DNA of 64,000 bases from SM1-73 sp964588305 (GTDB lineage: Bacteria > Zixibacteria > MSB-5A5 > SM1-73). The position numbers were made by a program, and so were the translations under genes. Within the stretch, counting starts at the first letter, position 1, and each line of letters opens with the position of its first letter. Where the stretch lies: assembly GCA_964588305.1 (NCBI GenBank), contig CAZPOP010000005.1:71976-135975 (forward strand). The letters are read 5' to 3'. The notes below the pieces were generated by a model. It ran no database searches and had not been told where the DNA came from. It saw only the letters and a list, made by a program, of their open reading frames with translations. Below are positions 17,503 to 25,753 of this stretch, piece by piece.

Positions 17503-18285
17503 TCACGTAATGTCTATTTGACTTATGTTCTGATGTACAAAATCTGGTTGAAATTCTTCATCTAGGCTTTTTAAGATCTCCGCATCTTTATATTTGCCCG
17601 AGGTCACAAAGACCGTCTTGATTCCCACTTTCTTTGCCCCTAACAAGTCGGAAAGGGGATCATCGCTTATCATCACGCAATCGTCTGGTTTCGCCCGAAA
17701 TTCTCTTAGGACCTCACGAAAGAAATCGGGGTTAGGTTTGCCAAAGACTGTTGCCCTTTTTTGACAGCAATACTCCAAAGCTTTGACTGCCGCTCCCACC
17801 GAGGGAGAGAGCTCTCCTTTCTCATCTTTGTACAACCTGTTTTCGTGAAGGGCCAACAAATATGCATCGTTTTTCACCAGAGCGTTGACGGCTGTTTTCA
17901 GTTTCTGATACGTTAAGGACGTATCCAGACCGACCAGGACCGCGTCCGTCTTCTCGTCTTCTTTGGTCTCTATCCCATTTTCGTTCAAGAAAGCCTTCAA
18001 CCCGGGGCCGCCTATCACAAAACAGCTCTTGATCTTTTGATTCTTGAGCCAACTCAAAGCGGCCCCCATGCAGGTTACCAAGTTTTCTTCTTCCAGATGA
18101 AATCCTACACTTCGCAACAAACCCAAGAGATCGATCGGCCTGTGAGTGGTGTTATTGGATACCAAAACAAATCTGTGACCTTTCGATTCCAAGGATTTCA
18201 TCCACTGGATTGCTCCGCCTATGGGAGAGAAGGATTTGTCTTTAACGATGGTTCCTTCGATGTCTATTAGGTAGAGGTGGTTCAT
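17503..18285 (-). CDS. HAD-IIA family hydrolase (NagD-like)
   Basis: A 260-residue HAD phosphatase with a type IIA cap. Motif I reads LIDIEGTIV, motif II FVLVSNNTT, the cap spans about residues 80-175, and motifs III/IV are FGKPNPDFF and VMISDDPLSDLLGAKKVG. The nucleophile Asp8 is present, but the second Asp of DxD, the general acid/base, is Glu10. NagD-type enzymes dephosphorylate small sugar phosphates or nucleotides. A strong promoter lies only 9 bases upstream of the ATG, so the mRNA would be nearly leaderless. Confidence 0.85.
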   Translation of the reverse strand: MNHLYLIDIEGTIVKDKSFSPIGGAIQWMKSLESKGHRFVLVSNNTTHRPIDLLGLLRSVGFHLEEENLVTCMGAALSWLKNQKIKSCFVIGGPGLKAFLNENGIETKEDEKTDAVLVGLDTSLTYQKLKTAVNALVKNDAYLLALHENRLYKDEKGELSPSVGAAVKALEYCCQKRATVFGKPNPDFFREVLREFRAKPDDCVMISDDPLSDLLGAKKVGIKTVFVTSGKYKDAEILKSLDEEFQPDFVHQNISQIDIT

Positions 18286-18294
18286 GACAGTCGT

Positions 18295-18323
18295 ATTTTA
18301 AGCTATTTTCGCCACCTTGTCAA
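18295..18323 (-). promoter_or_regulatory. Sigma-70-type promoter of the HAD gene
   Basis: On the minus strand: TTGACA (18318-18323), 17-base spacer, TAAAAT (18295-18300). The -10 ends 9 bases before the ATG at 18285, which predicts a transcript starting within about 3 bases of the start codon. There is no Shine-Dalgarno in between. Confidence 0.65.
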
Positions 18324-18472
18324 TGATTTTGACGTGTTGCTTCAATGCAATTGTTTCATAGTCGCCTGATTCGTCAGGCAAAACATTGCAGATCATGTGA
18401 CTCTTAAGGAAACCCAGAAGGGCCGACGCCACCTTGGAGCGTCAAACTTCAGGGACTGTTGAAAATGTTTTT

Positions 18473-18495
18473 GGAGTCCGAAAGCTCGCTTTCGC
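18473..18495 (-). repeat. ACTCC-tail hairpin element, copy 3
   Basis: Seen on the plus strand as GGAGT followed by arm CCGAAAGC, loop TC and GCTTTCGC (outermost pair mismatched). Inside the inverted-repeat-bounded element. Confidence 0.6.
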
Positions 18496-18552
18496 GACGT
18501 TTTGAAATGCAGATGTTCTTACAGCACTACTACGTAAACTCTTAGAAAAACC

Positions 18553-18575
18553 GCACCAGCAAGCTGGTGCACTCC
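18553..18575 (+). repeat. ACTCC-tail hairpin element, copy 4
   Basis: Left arm GCACCAGC, loop AA, perfect right arm, ACTCC. The same arm recurs at 43754. Confidence 0.7.
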
Positions 18576-18645
18576 ACTTTGACTTTTCAACATTCCCTTT
18601 AGCCTGACCTTAGACCCTCCCCAAGCATGGGAAGCTCCAAACCTG

Positions 18646-18668
18646 GTTCACCTAAAGGTGAACACTCC
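18646..18668 (+). repeat. ACTCC-tail hairpin element, copy 5
   Basis: Left arm GTTCACCT, loop AA, perfect right arm, ACTCC. It lies downstream of the PfkB gene that ends at 18690. The same arm recurs at 51017. Confidence 0.7.
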
Positions 18669-18689
18669 AGAGATTCCCCAAAAGGTCCA

Positions 18690-19607
18690 TCAGAGGGTTA
18701 CTGCAATCTTCTGGAACAGTCTTTTTATTCCCTCTGTCCCGGAAACCTTGCACTTCTCAGCTGCCACGCGGTTGGCGAAACTGACAGACTCCACCAAATC
18801 CTTCGTTTTCATATAACAGACCAAAAAACCGGCAGAGAAAACGTCACCGCATCCGGTGGCATCTTCAAACCTTCGAACCTTCCTACCTTTGAACCTTCGA
18901 ACCTTATTGTCAAAAATCATCAAAGCGCCATCTTTTCCCAACGTGACCAAAACGGCTTGAGGTCCCAAACTCAGAATGTGTTTCCCGAATTCTCTGACCT
19001 CCTGGTCGGATTTCAGATTTTTCTTAGCCAGCACTTTCATTTCCGGTAAGTTCATCTGCACTATATCTGCCTGCCTTATCCATTCTCTCCAATTCTTCGG
19101 CGCATCAAAAAATCTTTTTCCAGACTGGTCCACCCCCAGAGTCAAGCTGTGAACATCCATGAAGACCAGGGCATCGGTTTCCCTTCGTGTCTTCTTCAGG
19201 GTCTTTAGCGAGAGATCGGAACCTGAGATGAAGTTGACCAGTATCACGTCGGCTTTCAAAAACGGTTTGATCTGAGCATAGATCAAAGCAGGAACTCTGT
19301 TCTTGAGAGTCTCCTCTCTTACGCTTTCTCTGCTGATGAAAAGATGGGCGTGATTGTTCTTGCTGCCGACTTTGCTGATTCCGCCCAGCTCGACATTGTG
19401 GACATTCCTCAGTTGCGATATGACATGGCCGTACACGTCGTATCCAAGATTGCACACGGGATGTATTCTTACATCTTCTCTTCCCAGATAGGACAGGGAT
19501 AGAATGTTGTAAAGGATTCCCCCGAAGCTTTCTGTCTTTTTCCCGTTAGGGAAGATTATGGTATCTTTGTTTATGGTACCGATAACAACGATATCGAATT
19601 GGGCCAT
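18690..19607 (-). CDS. PfkB-family carbohydrate kinase (divergent)
   Basis: A 305-residue PfkB-fold kinase. The N-terminus VVIGTINKDTIIFPNGKK and SFGGILYNILSLSYLG match the substrate-binding region; ATGCGDVFSAGF (about residues 254-265) is signature 2 with the catalytic Asp, Cys replacing the usual Ala. A small in-frame duplication, KVRRFKGRKVRRF, precedes it, produced by a repeated GAAGGTTCGAAGG-type DNA motif that also occurs between genes nearby. The substrate is unknown. Its position next to a heptosyltransferase-type gene might hint at LPS sugar metabolism, but it lacks the features of HldE. Confidence 0.75.
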   Translation of the reverse strand: MAQFDIVVIGTINKDTIIFPNGKKTESFGGILYNILSLSYLGREDVRIHPVCNLGYDVYGHVISQLRNVHNVELGGISKVGSKNNHAHLFISRESVREETLKNRVPALIYAQIKPFLKADVILVNFISGSDLSLKTLKKTRRETDALVFMDVHSLTLGVDQSGKRFFDAPKNWREWIRQADIVQMNLPEMKVLAKKNLKSDQEVREFGKHILSLGPQAVLVTLGKDGALMIFDNKVRRFKGRKVRRFEDATGCGDVFSAGFLVCYMKTKDLVESVSFANRVAAEKCKVSGTEGIKRLFQKIAVTL

Positions 19608-19625
19608 AGCTGTGGAAAACAGTGA

Positions 19626-19648
19626 CGCGAGACAAGTCTCGCTACTCC
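19626..19648 (+). repeat. ACTCC-tail hairpin element, copy 6
   Basis: Left arm CGCGAGAC, loop AA, right arm GTCTCGCT (outermost pair mismatched), ACTCC. Between the GT9 and PfkB genes. A CCCTCACCCTACCCTCTCCC-type dispersed repeat follows at about 19668. Confidence 0.6.
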
Positions 19649-19700
19649 GGGGTTTGTCCCCCTCACCCTACCCTCTCCCCCACGGCAGAGGGAAATCTCG

Positions 19701-20732
19701 CTACTCCCGGAAGCTTAGCTGGGTCAAAAGAGCTTCAAAGACCTCTTGGGTGGTGATCTCGGTCATACATTTGAAGTGTTTCTTAGGGCACTTATTCTTC
19801 CCGTGAATTCCGCAGGGACGGCACTCTATCTTTTTTTCGATGACTATGTTGCCCTCTCCATAAGGAGCAAAGCCGAATTCGGGGACGGTTGATCCGAAGA
19901 TGGCTACCACCGGCTTTTTCATGGCTGAGGCGATATGAACCGGAGCACTGTCATTAGACAAAATCACCTTGCATTTGGAGATTACCGCGGCTGATTGCAG
20001 GATGTTGGCTTTTCCCGCGAGAATCACAGGTTCTTCCTCCATAAGATTGGCAATCTCCAAACAGAGTTTCTCATCTTGCTTCGAACCCAAAAAGACCACT
20101 TTGCTACCCGCTTCTTTAATTAGCAGATCCGAAACCTGGGCAAATCTTTCGGGCAACCATCTTTTAGTGGCCCAGACCGAGCCAGGAGCAATTCCCACCA
20201 TCTTATCATCATCCTTAATACCCGCATCATAGAGTAATTGTGAAGCGTATGAAAAATCCTCGGAGCTGGGAAAGAGCTCAGGAGTCTTGTTCGACAGGTC
20301 ATGACTAAAGTCGTTCAGCAGGCAAAGATTACGACCGACTTCATGCAGGTTGTCTTGATACCTTACCTTCCGGGTGAAGAAAAACGAACCTGCGCTTTTG
20401 TCGAACCCGATCCTTTGAGGAATCTTTGCCAGATAGGCCAGAAGCGCGCTGCGAATATGTCGGTGGGGAATTATGGCCAAATCAAATTCTTTCTTTTTTA
20501 TTCTTCGTACCTGTTTAACAAAATTCTTCAGTCCCTTCTCTTCTCCTCTTTTGTCATAGACAAGAATCTCATTCAAATGGGGATTGTTCTCCAGGACGTT
20601 CCTGGTCTCGGGTATCAGCAAGAATGAGATGAAAGAATTCGGAAAGAGCTCTCTGGCGGCTCTAATCAAAGGAGTACAGAGAATAACGTCTCCCAGGAAT
20701 GCTGTCTGAATAATGAGGATTCTGCTGATCAT
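19701..20732 (-). CDS. Glycosyltransferase family 9 (LPS heptosyltransferase type)
   Basis: A 343-residue GT9 (GT-B fold) protein. The N-terminus ILIIQTAFLGDVILCTPLI is the acceptor-side signature of WaaC/WaaF proteins. The nucleotide-sugar side shows VGIAPGSVWATKRW, VILAGKANI, LSNDSAPVHIASAMKKPVVAIFG and the ECRPC-x-KCPKKHFKCM cysteine cluster typical of heptosyltransferase II relatives. It would add heptose or a similar sugar to the LPS core at the inner membrane. The chosen start is the ATG at 20732; the longer reading frame from 20843 adds 37 unrelated residues. The lipid A acyltransferase gene lies just upstream. Confidence 0.86.
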   Translation of the reverse strand: MISRILIIQTAFLGDVILCTPLIRAARELFPNSFISFLLIPETRNVLENNPHLNEILVYDKRGEEKGLKNFVKQVRRIKKKEFDLAIIPHRHIRSALLAYLAKIPQRIGFDKSAGSFFFTRKVRYQDNLHEVGRNLCLLNDFSHDLSNKTPELFPSSEDFSYASQLLYDAGIKDDDKMVGIAPGSVWATKRWLPERFAQVSDLLIKEAGSKVVFLGSKQDEKLCLEIANLMEEEPVILAGKANILQSAAVISKCKVILSNDSAPVHIASAMKKPVVAIFGSTVPEFGFAPYGEGNIVIEKKIECRPCGIHGKNKCPKKHFKCMTEITTQEVFEALLTQLSFRE

Positions 20733-20792
20733 GGTCCTGGATTTATTGACTACGGTGGTGCATTGTCCGGCCCAGGTAGGCGATTGGCAAGG

Positions 20793-20815
20793 ATCTGCCT
20801 GAAGGCAGATGCTCC
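20793..20815 (+). repeat. ACTCC-tail hairpin element, copy 7 (GCTCC tail)
   Basis: Left arm ATCTGCCT, loop GA, perfect right arm, tail GCTCC instead of ACTCC. Between the acyltransferase and GT9 genes. Confidence 0.6.
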
Positions 20816-20858
20816 GTTGATTGCCACTCCAGATCCGTTTCATCCGTTGACAGCTGCA

Positions 20859-21758
20859 TCAATATTCATCGGTGGTGCTTTTCCAGCGGCGGTGGGGCCA
20901 GAACCAGTGATCCGGATACTTGCGAATATATTTCTCCAGCATGGAGGTGTATGCCTGGGTCAACCTTTGAATGTCGTCTTCCTTGTTTTTACTTCTCTGT
21001 ATGAATAATGGCTCTTCGATAATAATCTTTTGCCGACAGCTTCTTTCTCTTATTATAAATCCCATAATGATTGGGGCATTCATCTTGAGAGCAAAGGCAG
21101 CCGGACCTTTCGGGGTGGAAGCGGGACGACCGAAGAAATCAACGACCGTTCCATCGTTTCCCGCATCCTGGTCGGAGAGCATGGCAATGAACCGATTGTT
21201 CTTTAAGGCCCTAATCACTCCCTTGGCGGCTGTTCCCATCTTGATGATTCCGATCCCCATACGTTTTCTGTAGTCGTTCATCAAATCATCAACCAGGATA
21301 TTATGCTGCTCTCCCACCAAGAAATCCACTGGATATCCGCTCTGACTGGTAGCTGCCCCCATCAGTTCCCAGCTGCCAAAATGACCCGCCACCACAATTG
21401 CCCCCTTTCCCTTCCTTATGGCTTCATCGAAATTCTCGGTCCCTTCAAATTCCACCATGCATGAGATTTTTCTCTTATTAAGAGAAGGGAACAAAGCGTA
21501 CTCCACCATGGACTTTCCTATGTTCTTATAAGCCTCGCGGCCAATCTTCCTCAACTCCCTGGTCGTCTTCTCATCGCCTAAGGAGTTCTTCAGGTTGATT
21601 AAGGTAACCTTTCGTCTTATTCTAAAAACGTCAAAAGCCAAAACGCCCAGAGAAGATCCAAGAAACAGAGCACAACTGTAAGGGAGAGCCCTCAGGATCG
21701 TGCCCAGAAAGCAAGTGATCCAATATTCAAACTTATGCTTGATCTTGGGAGGAGTCAT
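20859..21758 (-). CDS. Lysophospholipid / lipid A acyltransferase (LpxL/HtrB family)
   Basis: A 299-residue inner-membrane acyltransferase. One membrane segment near residues 12-40; the H-x4-E catalytic motif is HFGSWE (about residue 125), followed by ALKNNRFIAMLSDQD, FFGRPASTPKGPAAFA and the C-terminal DHWFWPHRRWK, all typical of HtrB/LpxL/LpxM. It adds a secondary acyl chain to lipid A or a related glycolipid. The start at 21758 has AAGGAG 9 bases upstream; the 30 residues upstream of it in frame are spurious. It overlaps the end of the peptidase-MA gene by 26 bases, so the two are coupled. Confidence 0.88.
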   Translation of the reverse strand: MTPPKIKHKFEYWITCFLGTILRALPYSCALFLGSSLGVLAFDVFRIRRKVTLINLKNSLGDEKTTRELRKIGREAYKNIGKSMVEYALFPSLNKRKISCMVEFEGTENFDEAIRKGKGAIVVAGHFGSWELMGAATSQSGYPVDFLVGEQHNILVDDLMNDYRKRMGIGIIKMGTAAKGVIRALKNNRFIAMLSDQDAGNDGTVVDFFGRPASTPKGPAAFALKMNAPIIMGFIIRERSCRQKIIIEEPLFIQRSKNKEDDIQRLTQAYTSMLEKYIRKYPDHWFWPHRRWKSTTDEY

Positions 21759-22677
21759 CTGTGGCTTCTCCTTGGGACGTCCCTTCTGCTTTCCGTTCCT
21801 CTGATTCCCATCGCCTAAGCGTTCTCCTGGTGTAACGCTTTTTTGCAAAATAAAGGATTACTATCAGAAAGGCAAGCCCCACCCAAAGAAGGAAGGTGTC
21901 ACCAAAAAAGCTGATCCAGCTGTATTTGCCCTCTAAATATGACTCAAAACCCATTTGAAACGTAAGATAACTCGATCCGATGGTCTTCAGTAACGCTAAA
22001 TCTATGCTGGTGCCCGAAGCCAGGTGATCGACCAACTCCCTTATTGCCCCTTCTCCATATTCGTCGGTAAGGTAAGAGACTGCCAAGAAACTCTCGGTAT
22101 AAGCCAGCTGGGCTTTCGCTTCCCGGAATGCGTTTACCGATTCTATTTCCGACAATCGAAGAACCGAGCCGGTAAGGACGGCCCGGGCCACCGCAACATC
22201 CTGGCCGATCCGCCATTCCCGGGACTGATGCATGGCGAATCCCTCGTCCAGCCATCGTGGAAGTGCAGCCCCTTTGGCCAAATTCCCCAAAAAGATGTGA
22301 GCCAACTCGTGAGCTACCAGCTCCGAGAAGGGACGATGATAGTTGAACTGAAGAGGCGACTTCAAGACTATGGTGTTACGGCTGGGAATGGCGCAGCCGA
22401 TGCCCCAATCAGGGAAACCACCGCCCACCATTGATCTGAATTCCGCGTCACTTTCTACCACATAGACGCTGACCACCTGGGTCAAAGTGTCGTCCAGAAA
22501 CGACGATATCTGCTGGTATGAGGATTCCAGGTGGTTCTTTACCTCCCCGGCAAGATTGAGGTCATGAGCGTGAATATGAAAATGAGACGTGCTTAAAGTA
22601 GCCTGGGCAGCGCAAAGCTTAGCCCCTAAGAGCAGAAGAAACGAAATCGTAACAATTTTTCTGACTGAGCCACTCAT
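21733..22677 (-). CDS. Peptidase MA-like gluzincin, membrane anchored
   Basis: A 314-residue protein: signal peptide (residues 1-24, cleavage near CAA-QAT), a peptidase-MA domain with HELAH (about residue 124) and the third ligand in LDEGFAMH (about 143-150), one membrane segment near 260-277 and a basic, then acidic tail. The zinc site HExxH...E looks intact, so it should be an active envelope metallopeptidase with its catalytic domain outside the inner membrane. Substrate unknown. It is followed by the lipid A acyltransferase and GT9 genes in one run. Confidence 0.8.
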   Translation of the reverse strand: MSGSVRKIVTISFLLLLGAKLCAAQATLSTSHFHIHAHDLNLAGEVKNHLESSYQQISSFLDDTLTQVVSVYVVESDAEFRSMVGGGFPDWGIGCAIPSRNTIVLKSPLQFNYHRPFSELVAHELAHIFLGNLAKGAALPRWLDEGFAMHQSREWRIGQDVAVARAVLTGSVLRLSEIESVNAFREAKAQLAYTESFLAVSYLTDEYGEGAIRELVDHLASGTSIDLALLKTIGSSYLTFQMGFESYLEGKYSWISFFGDTFLLWVGLAFLIVILYFAKKRYTRRTLRRWESEERKAEGTSQGEATDDSSQDQA

Positions 22678-23028
22678 TCATAGAGTCCATTTTGGATCCT
22701 ACCATCGGGACAGGCAACGTGCCAACTCAGATAGAGGGTCAAGCTGAAGCTTGACACTCCAGTATCCTTGCGAGGTATGAGAACCCCCGGGGCTATCGAC
22801 AATATCATTCTGAATCACCTGCTTCTAGTGTGCACCATGCGGCTCGCACCTGATTGAGTGCACCAGATTCTTCACTTCATTCAGAATGACACAAGGGAGG
22901 TCTTGCGGTTTTTCGACCGACGCCCCTGTTGAGACACCCAGAAATCTATTTTTGGGTTCTATTGTTCCTTGTTTCTTCATTCTCATGTATTGTTGTGCGC
23001 TTAATCCGCTTGATCCGTTGACAGCGGC
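22678..23028. other. Intergenic region with repeats
   Basis: About 350 bases without a credible gene. It holds the hairpin at 22738, an inverted pair built on TCATTCTGAAT (22804) and ATTCAGAATGACA (22879) of the widespread type, and a GATCCGTTGACAGC motif at about 23010 that also occurs near 20838. Confidence 0.5.
22738..22760 (+). repeat. ACTCC-tail hairpin element, copy 8
   Basis: Left arm GTCAAGCT, loop GA, perfect right arm, ACTCC. The same arm is found inverted at 43458; broken versions lie at about 17405-17475 and 50748. Confidence 0.7.
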
Positions 23029-25467
23029 CTACTTTTTCTTCTTCTTAAGAAAATCCTTAAGCAGATCCTCTCCCTTCTTCTTTAACTCATCCGCTACCTT
23101 CTCCCCTTCTTGCTTGGCCTTCTGAGTCACCTGTTTTCTGAGCTTCTCTTCAGCCCGGGAGGGATCCAAATAGAACTCCGGACTCTTGGCCGTTCCTTTT
23201 AGGTCAATATCCAGAACCACCCTGCCTTGATCGTTCTTGAGATAATCCGAAAGATCACCCAACGCAGCAAAGCTTGAAGAAACCTCCGGAGAAAGGACTG
23301 CGGTCAGTTTGTAGTCCAGAGAGCCATCCAATCCAACCGATCCGGAAAGCCCGAAGTCGCCGCTTTTTGTGGCGGCAGAGAAATCGTCAAACCAAACTCT
23401 TCCCTTTTCAATTCTGAATGAGTTCCGCAAAGTCCTGATTTTCTCTTCTTCGAAAACCTTCAGCTTCAAGTAGGAGGCAAGCTTATTTAGAAGTTCCCAA
23501 TTGACCAACTTCCCATCGGTGACGGTGGCTGTTCCGGAGGCGGCAAGCGATTTTCGAATGTCTCCCACCTGATTCCCCGTTCCGGAAAAGGAAGCAGTGA
23601 GGTTGAGCTTTCCAAACAGATGATCGTGGAAGGAGGTGAACCTTGAGAGAAAATCGTTCGCCTCGATCTGGCTGGCGGTGAAATCCGTATTGAACTTCAG
23701 GTGGCTGATGTCATTCAGATCACAGGAGGCATTCCCCTCGATTGTGCCAGTATAAACGTGGGAGGCAACATCGTCTATCCTTAGAATCCCGTTAGTTACA
23801 TTCAGGTTTGCGGAGAAATCGGTATATTCGACTTTTCTGAAGATGAGCTTCTGGATGGAAAGCTGTCCCTTAACATCGATGTCTGGAAGCAATATGGTAT
23901 CTGTAGAGACACCCTTTGGTTCTTTAGCCTCGGCTTTTTGGGCGACCGGGAATATCTGATCCAAATCCATCAAGGGAGAGTTGAGACTGAAACTCAAAAC
24001 TGGCTTCTTCTCGTCCTTGAACAGAAAGTAGGGAATGGCATGGTAGAATCTGCCTTCAAGATCAAACGAGGATTTTCCTAAGGACAAAGCCAGATTGGTG
24101 ATATTCACGTCCCCGCCTTTAAAGGATAGATCCGCATTCAGATTCTTCGCTGGAATCCCCAAAGCTGAGGTGGAGGCTTCCACGTCTCTTAGCCGGACTT
24201 CACCCGACAAGTTCATCTCTTCAAGCTTCTCGATTCTGCCATAGGCCTTGGCGTCGATTTCCGTTTTGCCCTTTACGCTGGTTCCTTCGGGCATTTTCGT
24301 GAACTCCGCCAAAAGAGCCAAATCGAATTTCATTTTCAATTCGGAGGTGAGATGAGGATCTTTGAAATTATCCACCACCGCCTTAAATTCCAAAGGCGCT
24401 TCACCCAATTTGGCATTGGAGGAAAAAAGGCTCATGCTTCTGTTGTTGAAATTCACCTCTGCGTAAGGCATTTCGAAAGACTGAGGCACCTGAGCAAAAT
24501 CTACCTTAACGTCCGTGAAAGAGATCTTACCTTGTACTTCAGGCAGGGTATCTGTTTTCAGCCCACCTTTCAGCGAAGCCGAAACCTTCATCTTTCCCGC
24601 TATCTTAAGTTGATTTACGGGCGAGGATTCATCCTTAGGCAAGGAAGCTAAAACATCCTCTAAGCTTATCTCATTCGATGATACTTCCAGATTAACCTGT
24701 GGAACGGTACTCAACTTCTCCACTTTGCCTTTCAAGTCCAAGGCGACTTTTGCGATCCCGATTTTCAATAAATCTATATTCAAGGAATCTCCGGGCCCAT
24801 TCAGATTCAAATCATGTTCCAGTGAGAAGGTAAGCGCGGGCAACTTCCCCTTATATCCAGGCAGGTCCAGTTCAATTTGATCAACGGAGATCTTCCCGGT
24901 GGCCCTGATATTCTCCCCCTTCTCATCTAAAGAAAGCCTCGCTTCCTCCTCGAAGTTGTGCAGGACCACTCTTTTTTTGTCTTTGTTGTCCAAATAAAGG
25001 ATTTTACCATCCCTTATCTCCATCTGATCGAAGGAAACCGGCAGGAAAAAACCACCTTCTCCTTCCAGCAAATCGGCGAAGTTGGAGATCCCCCCTTTGT
25101 TTTTCTCCAAGTTGATTAGCGGGCTTTGCAGAATGAGTTTTTTGACCTCGACCCTTTTTCGCAGAAGGGGCCAGAATTTCACCCGCACCAAAAGCTGGTC
25201 AAACTTGACGAATTGCTCCACCTCGAATCCGTCCGGATTGAAGATGCGCATACCCTCTATGTCCACGCCTAATCCCCGGAAAATGGAGATAGAAACGTCA
25301 TCGATTTCGACTTTTCGAGCAAGGGCTTGCTCAATTTTGGGAACGACCAACGAGAGAAGCTTCTCTTTGGTGAAGATAATCTTTGCCACCAAAGAGACCG
25401 CAAGAAGCAGAATGACGATTCCAACGATAACGCCAATCAGTATCTTTAAGCCTTTTTTCGATTTCAT
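23029..25467 (-). CDS. AsmA-family envelope protein
   Basis: An 812-residue protein with one N-terminal membrane anchor (residues 9-32) and a long periplasmic beta-rich region. The start of the AsmA domain is plain: KLLSLVVPKIEQALARKVEIDDVSIS and IEGMRIFNPDGF. AsmA-like modules recur, and the C-terminal part (LKFNTDFTASQIEANDFLSRF through GSLDYKLTAVLSPEV) resembles AsmA_2. A charged Lys/Glu tail ends the protein. Members of this repeating-beta-groove superfamily move phospholipid between membranes or affect outer-membrane assembly. TamB at 35123 is a second member in this window. Confidence 0.85.
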   Translation of the reverse strand: MKSKKGLKILIGVIVGIVILLLAVSLVAKIIFTKEKLLSLVVPKIEQALARKVEIDDVSISIFRGLGVDIEGMRIFNPDGFEVEQFVKFDQLLVRVKFWPLLRKRVEVKKLILQSPLINLEKNKGGISNFADLLEGEGGFFLPVSFDQMEIRDGKILYLDNKDKKRVVLHNFEEEARLSLDEKGENIRATGKISVDQIELDLPGYKGKLPALTFSLEHDLNLNGPGDSLNIDLLKIGIAKVALDLKGKVEKLSTVPQVNLEVSSNEISLEDVLASLPKDESSPVNQLKIAGKMKVSASLKGGLKTDTLPEVQGKISFTDVKVDFAQVPQSFEMPYAEVNFNNRSMSLFSSNAKLGEAPLEFKAVVDNFKDPHLTSELKMKFDLALLAEFTKMPEGTSVKGKTEIDAKAYGRIEKLEEMNLSGEVRLRDVEASTSALGIPAKNLNADLSFKGGDVNITNLALSLGKSSFDLEGRFYHAIPYFLFKDEKKPVLSFSLNSPLMDLDQIFPVAQKAEAKEPKGVSTDTILLPDIDVKGQLSIQKLIFRKVEYTDFSANLNVTNGILRIDDVASHVYTGTIEGNASCDLNDISHLKFNTDFTASQIEANDFLSRFTSFHDHLFGKLNLTASFSGTGNQVGDIRKSLAASGTATVTDGKLVNWELLNKLASYLKLKVFEEEKIRTLRNSFRIEKGRVWFDDFSAATKSGDFGLSGSVGLDGSLDYKLTAVLSPEVSSSFAALGDLSDYLKNDQGRVVLDIDLKGTAKSPEFYLDPSRAEEKLRKQVTQKAKQEGEKVADELKKKGEDLLKDFLKKKKK

Positions 25468-25516
25468 AGGAGCTAACTCTCTCTTTTGAGCTTTTGGAAC
25501 CTAACTTTGGTATCAG

Positions 25517-25753
25517 TTATTTCTTCTTATGATACCATTTTAGCAGATTGTCCCGCGAGACTTCAGCATCATGCAGAATCTTATTAGTGATCCCCCGACC
25601 AAGATCTTCTCCGGGATGATCTGAAACTGTCGCTGTTCTGCCGTCTGAATGCCTGAAGAAAATGTGGCTCCCGTGCCGTCAGATGTGAACGAAACCTAAG
25701 TGCTGCAAGAATCTCATCATTTCTCTTGCTGTCATCATCGGCAAACGACTCAT
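25517..25753 (-). pseudogene. hicA: hicA mRNA interferase, interrupted by one in-frame TGA
   Basis: The frame starting at the ATG at 25753 reads MSRLPMMTAREMMRFLQHLG and then meets TGA at 25679-25681 (codon 25). The same frame continues without further stops as RHGSHIFFRHSDGRTATV, DHPGEDLGRG, ITNKILHDAEVSRDNLL, ending at TAA (25517). This is the full HicA double-stranded-RNA-binding fold, including the catalytic-His region GSH. The stop most easily arose from CGA to TGA. Genes around it use TGA as a stop, so genome-wide recoding is unlikely. The start overlaps the hicB stop (ATGA). Confidence 0.8.

Larger units (their letters stand above)
18452..18597. repeat. Possible small inverted-repeat-bounded element (MITE-like)
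   Basis: GGGACTGTTGAAAA at 18452 and its near-perfect inverse (13 of 14) at 18584 bound a 146-base stretch that holds two ACTCC-tail hairpins in opposite orientation (18473 and 18553). No ORF inside. The right half recurs at 43750-43793 with the same hairpin arm and a TTTTTCAACAT end. Confidence 0.5.

Noticed and set aside
18690..20732. PfkB kinase plus GT9 plus HAD as an ADP-heptose pathway
   Set aside because: The kinase lacks HldE features, the HAD protein is NagD-like rather than GmhB-like, and GmhA/HldD are absent.
25517..25753. Stop-codon reassignment (TGA as sense) suggested by hicA
   Set aside because: hsp20, hicB, iscU and others here end in TGA at expected positions, so TGA is a normal stop.
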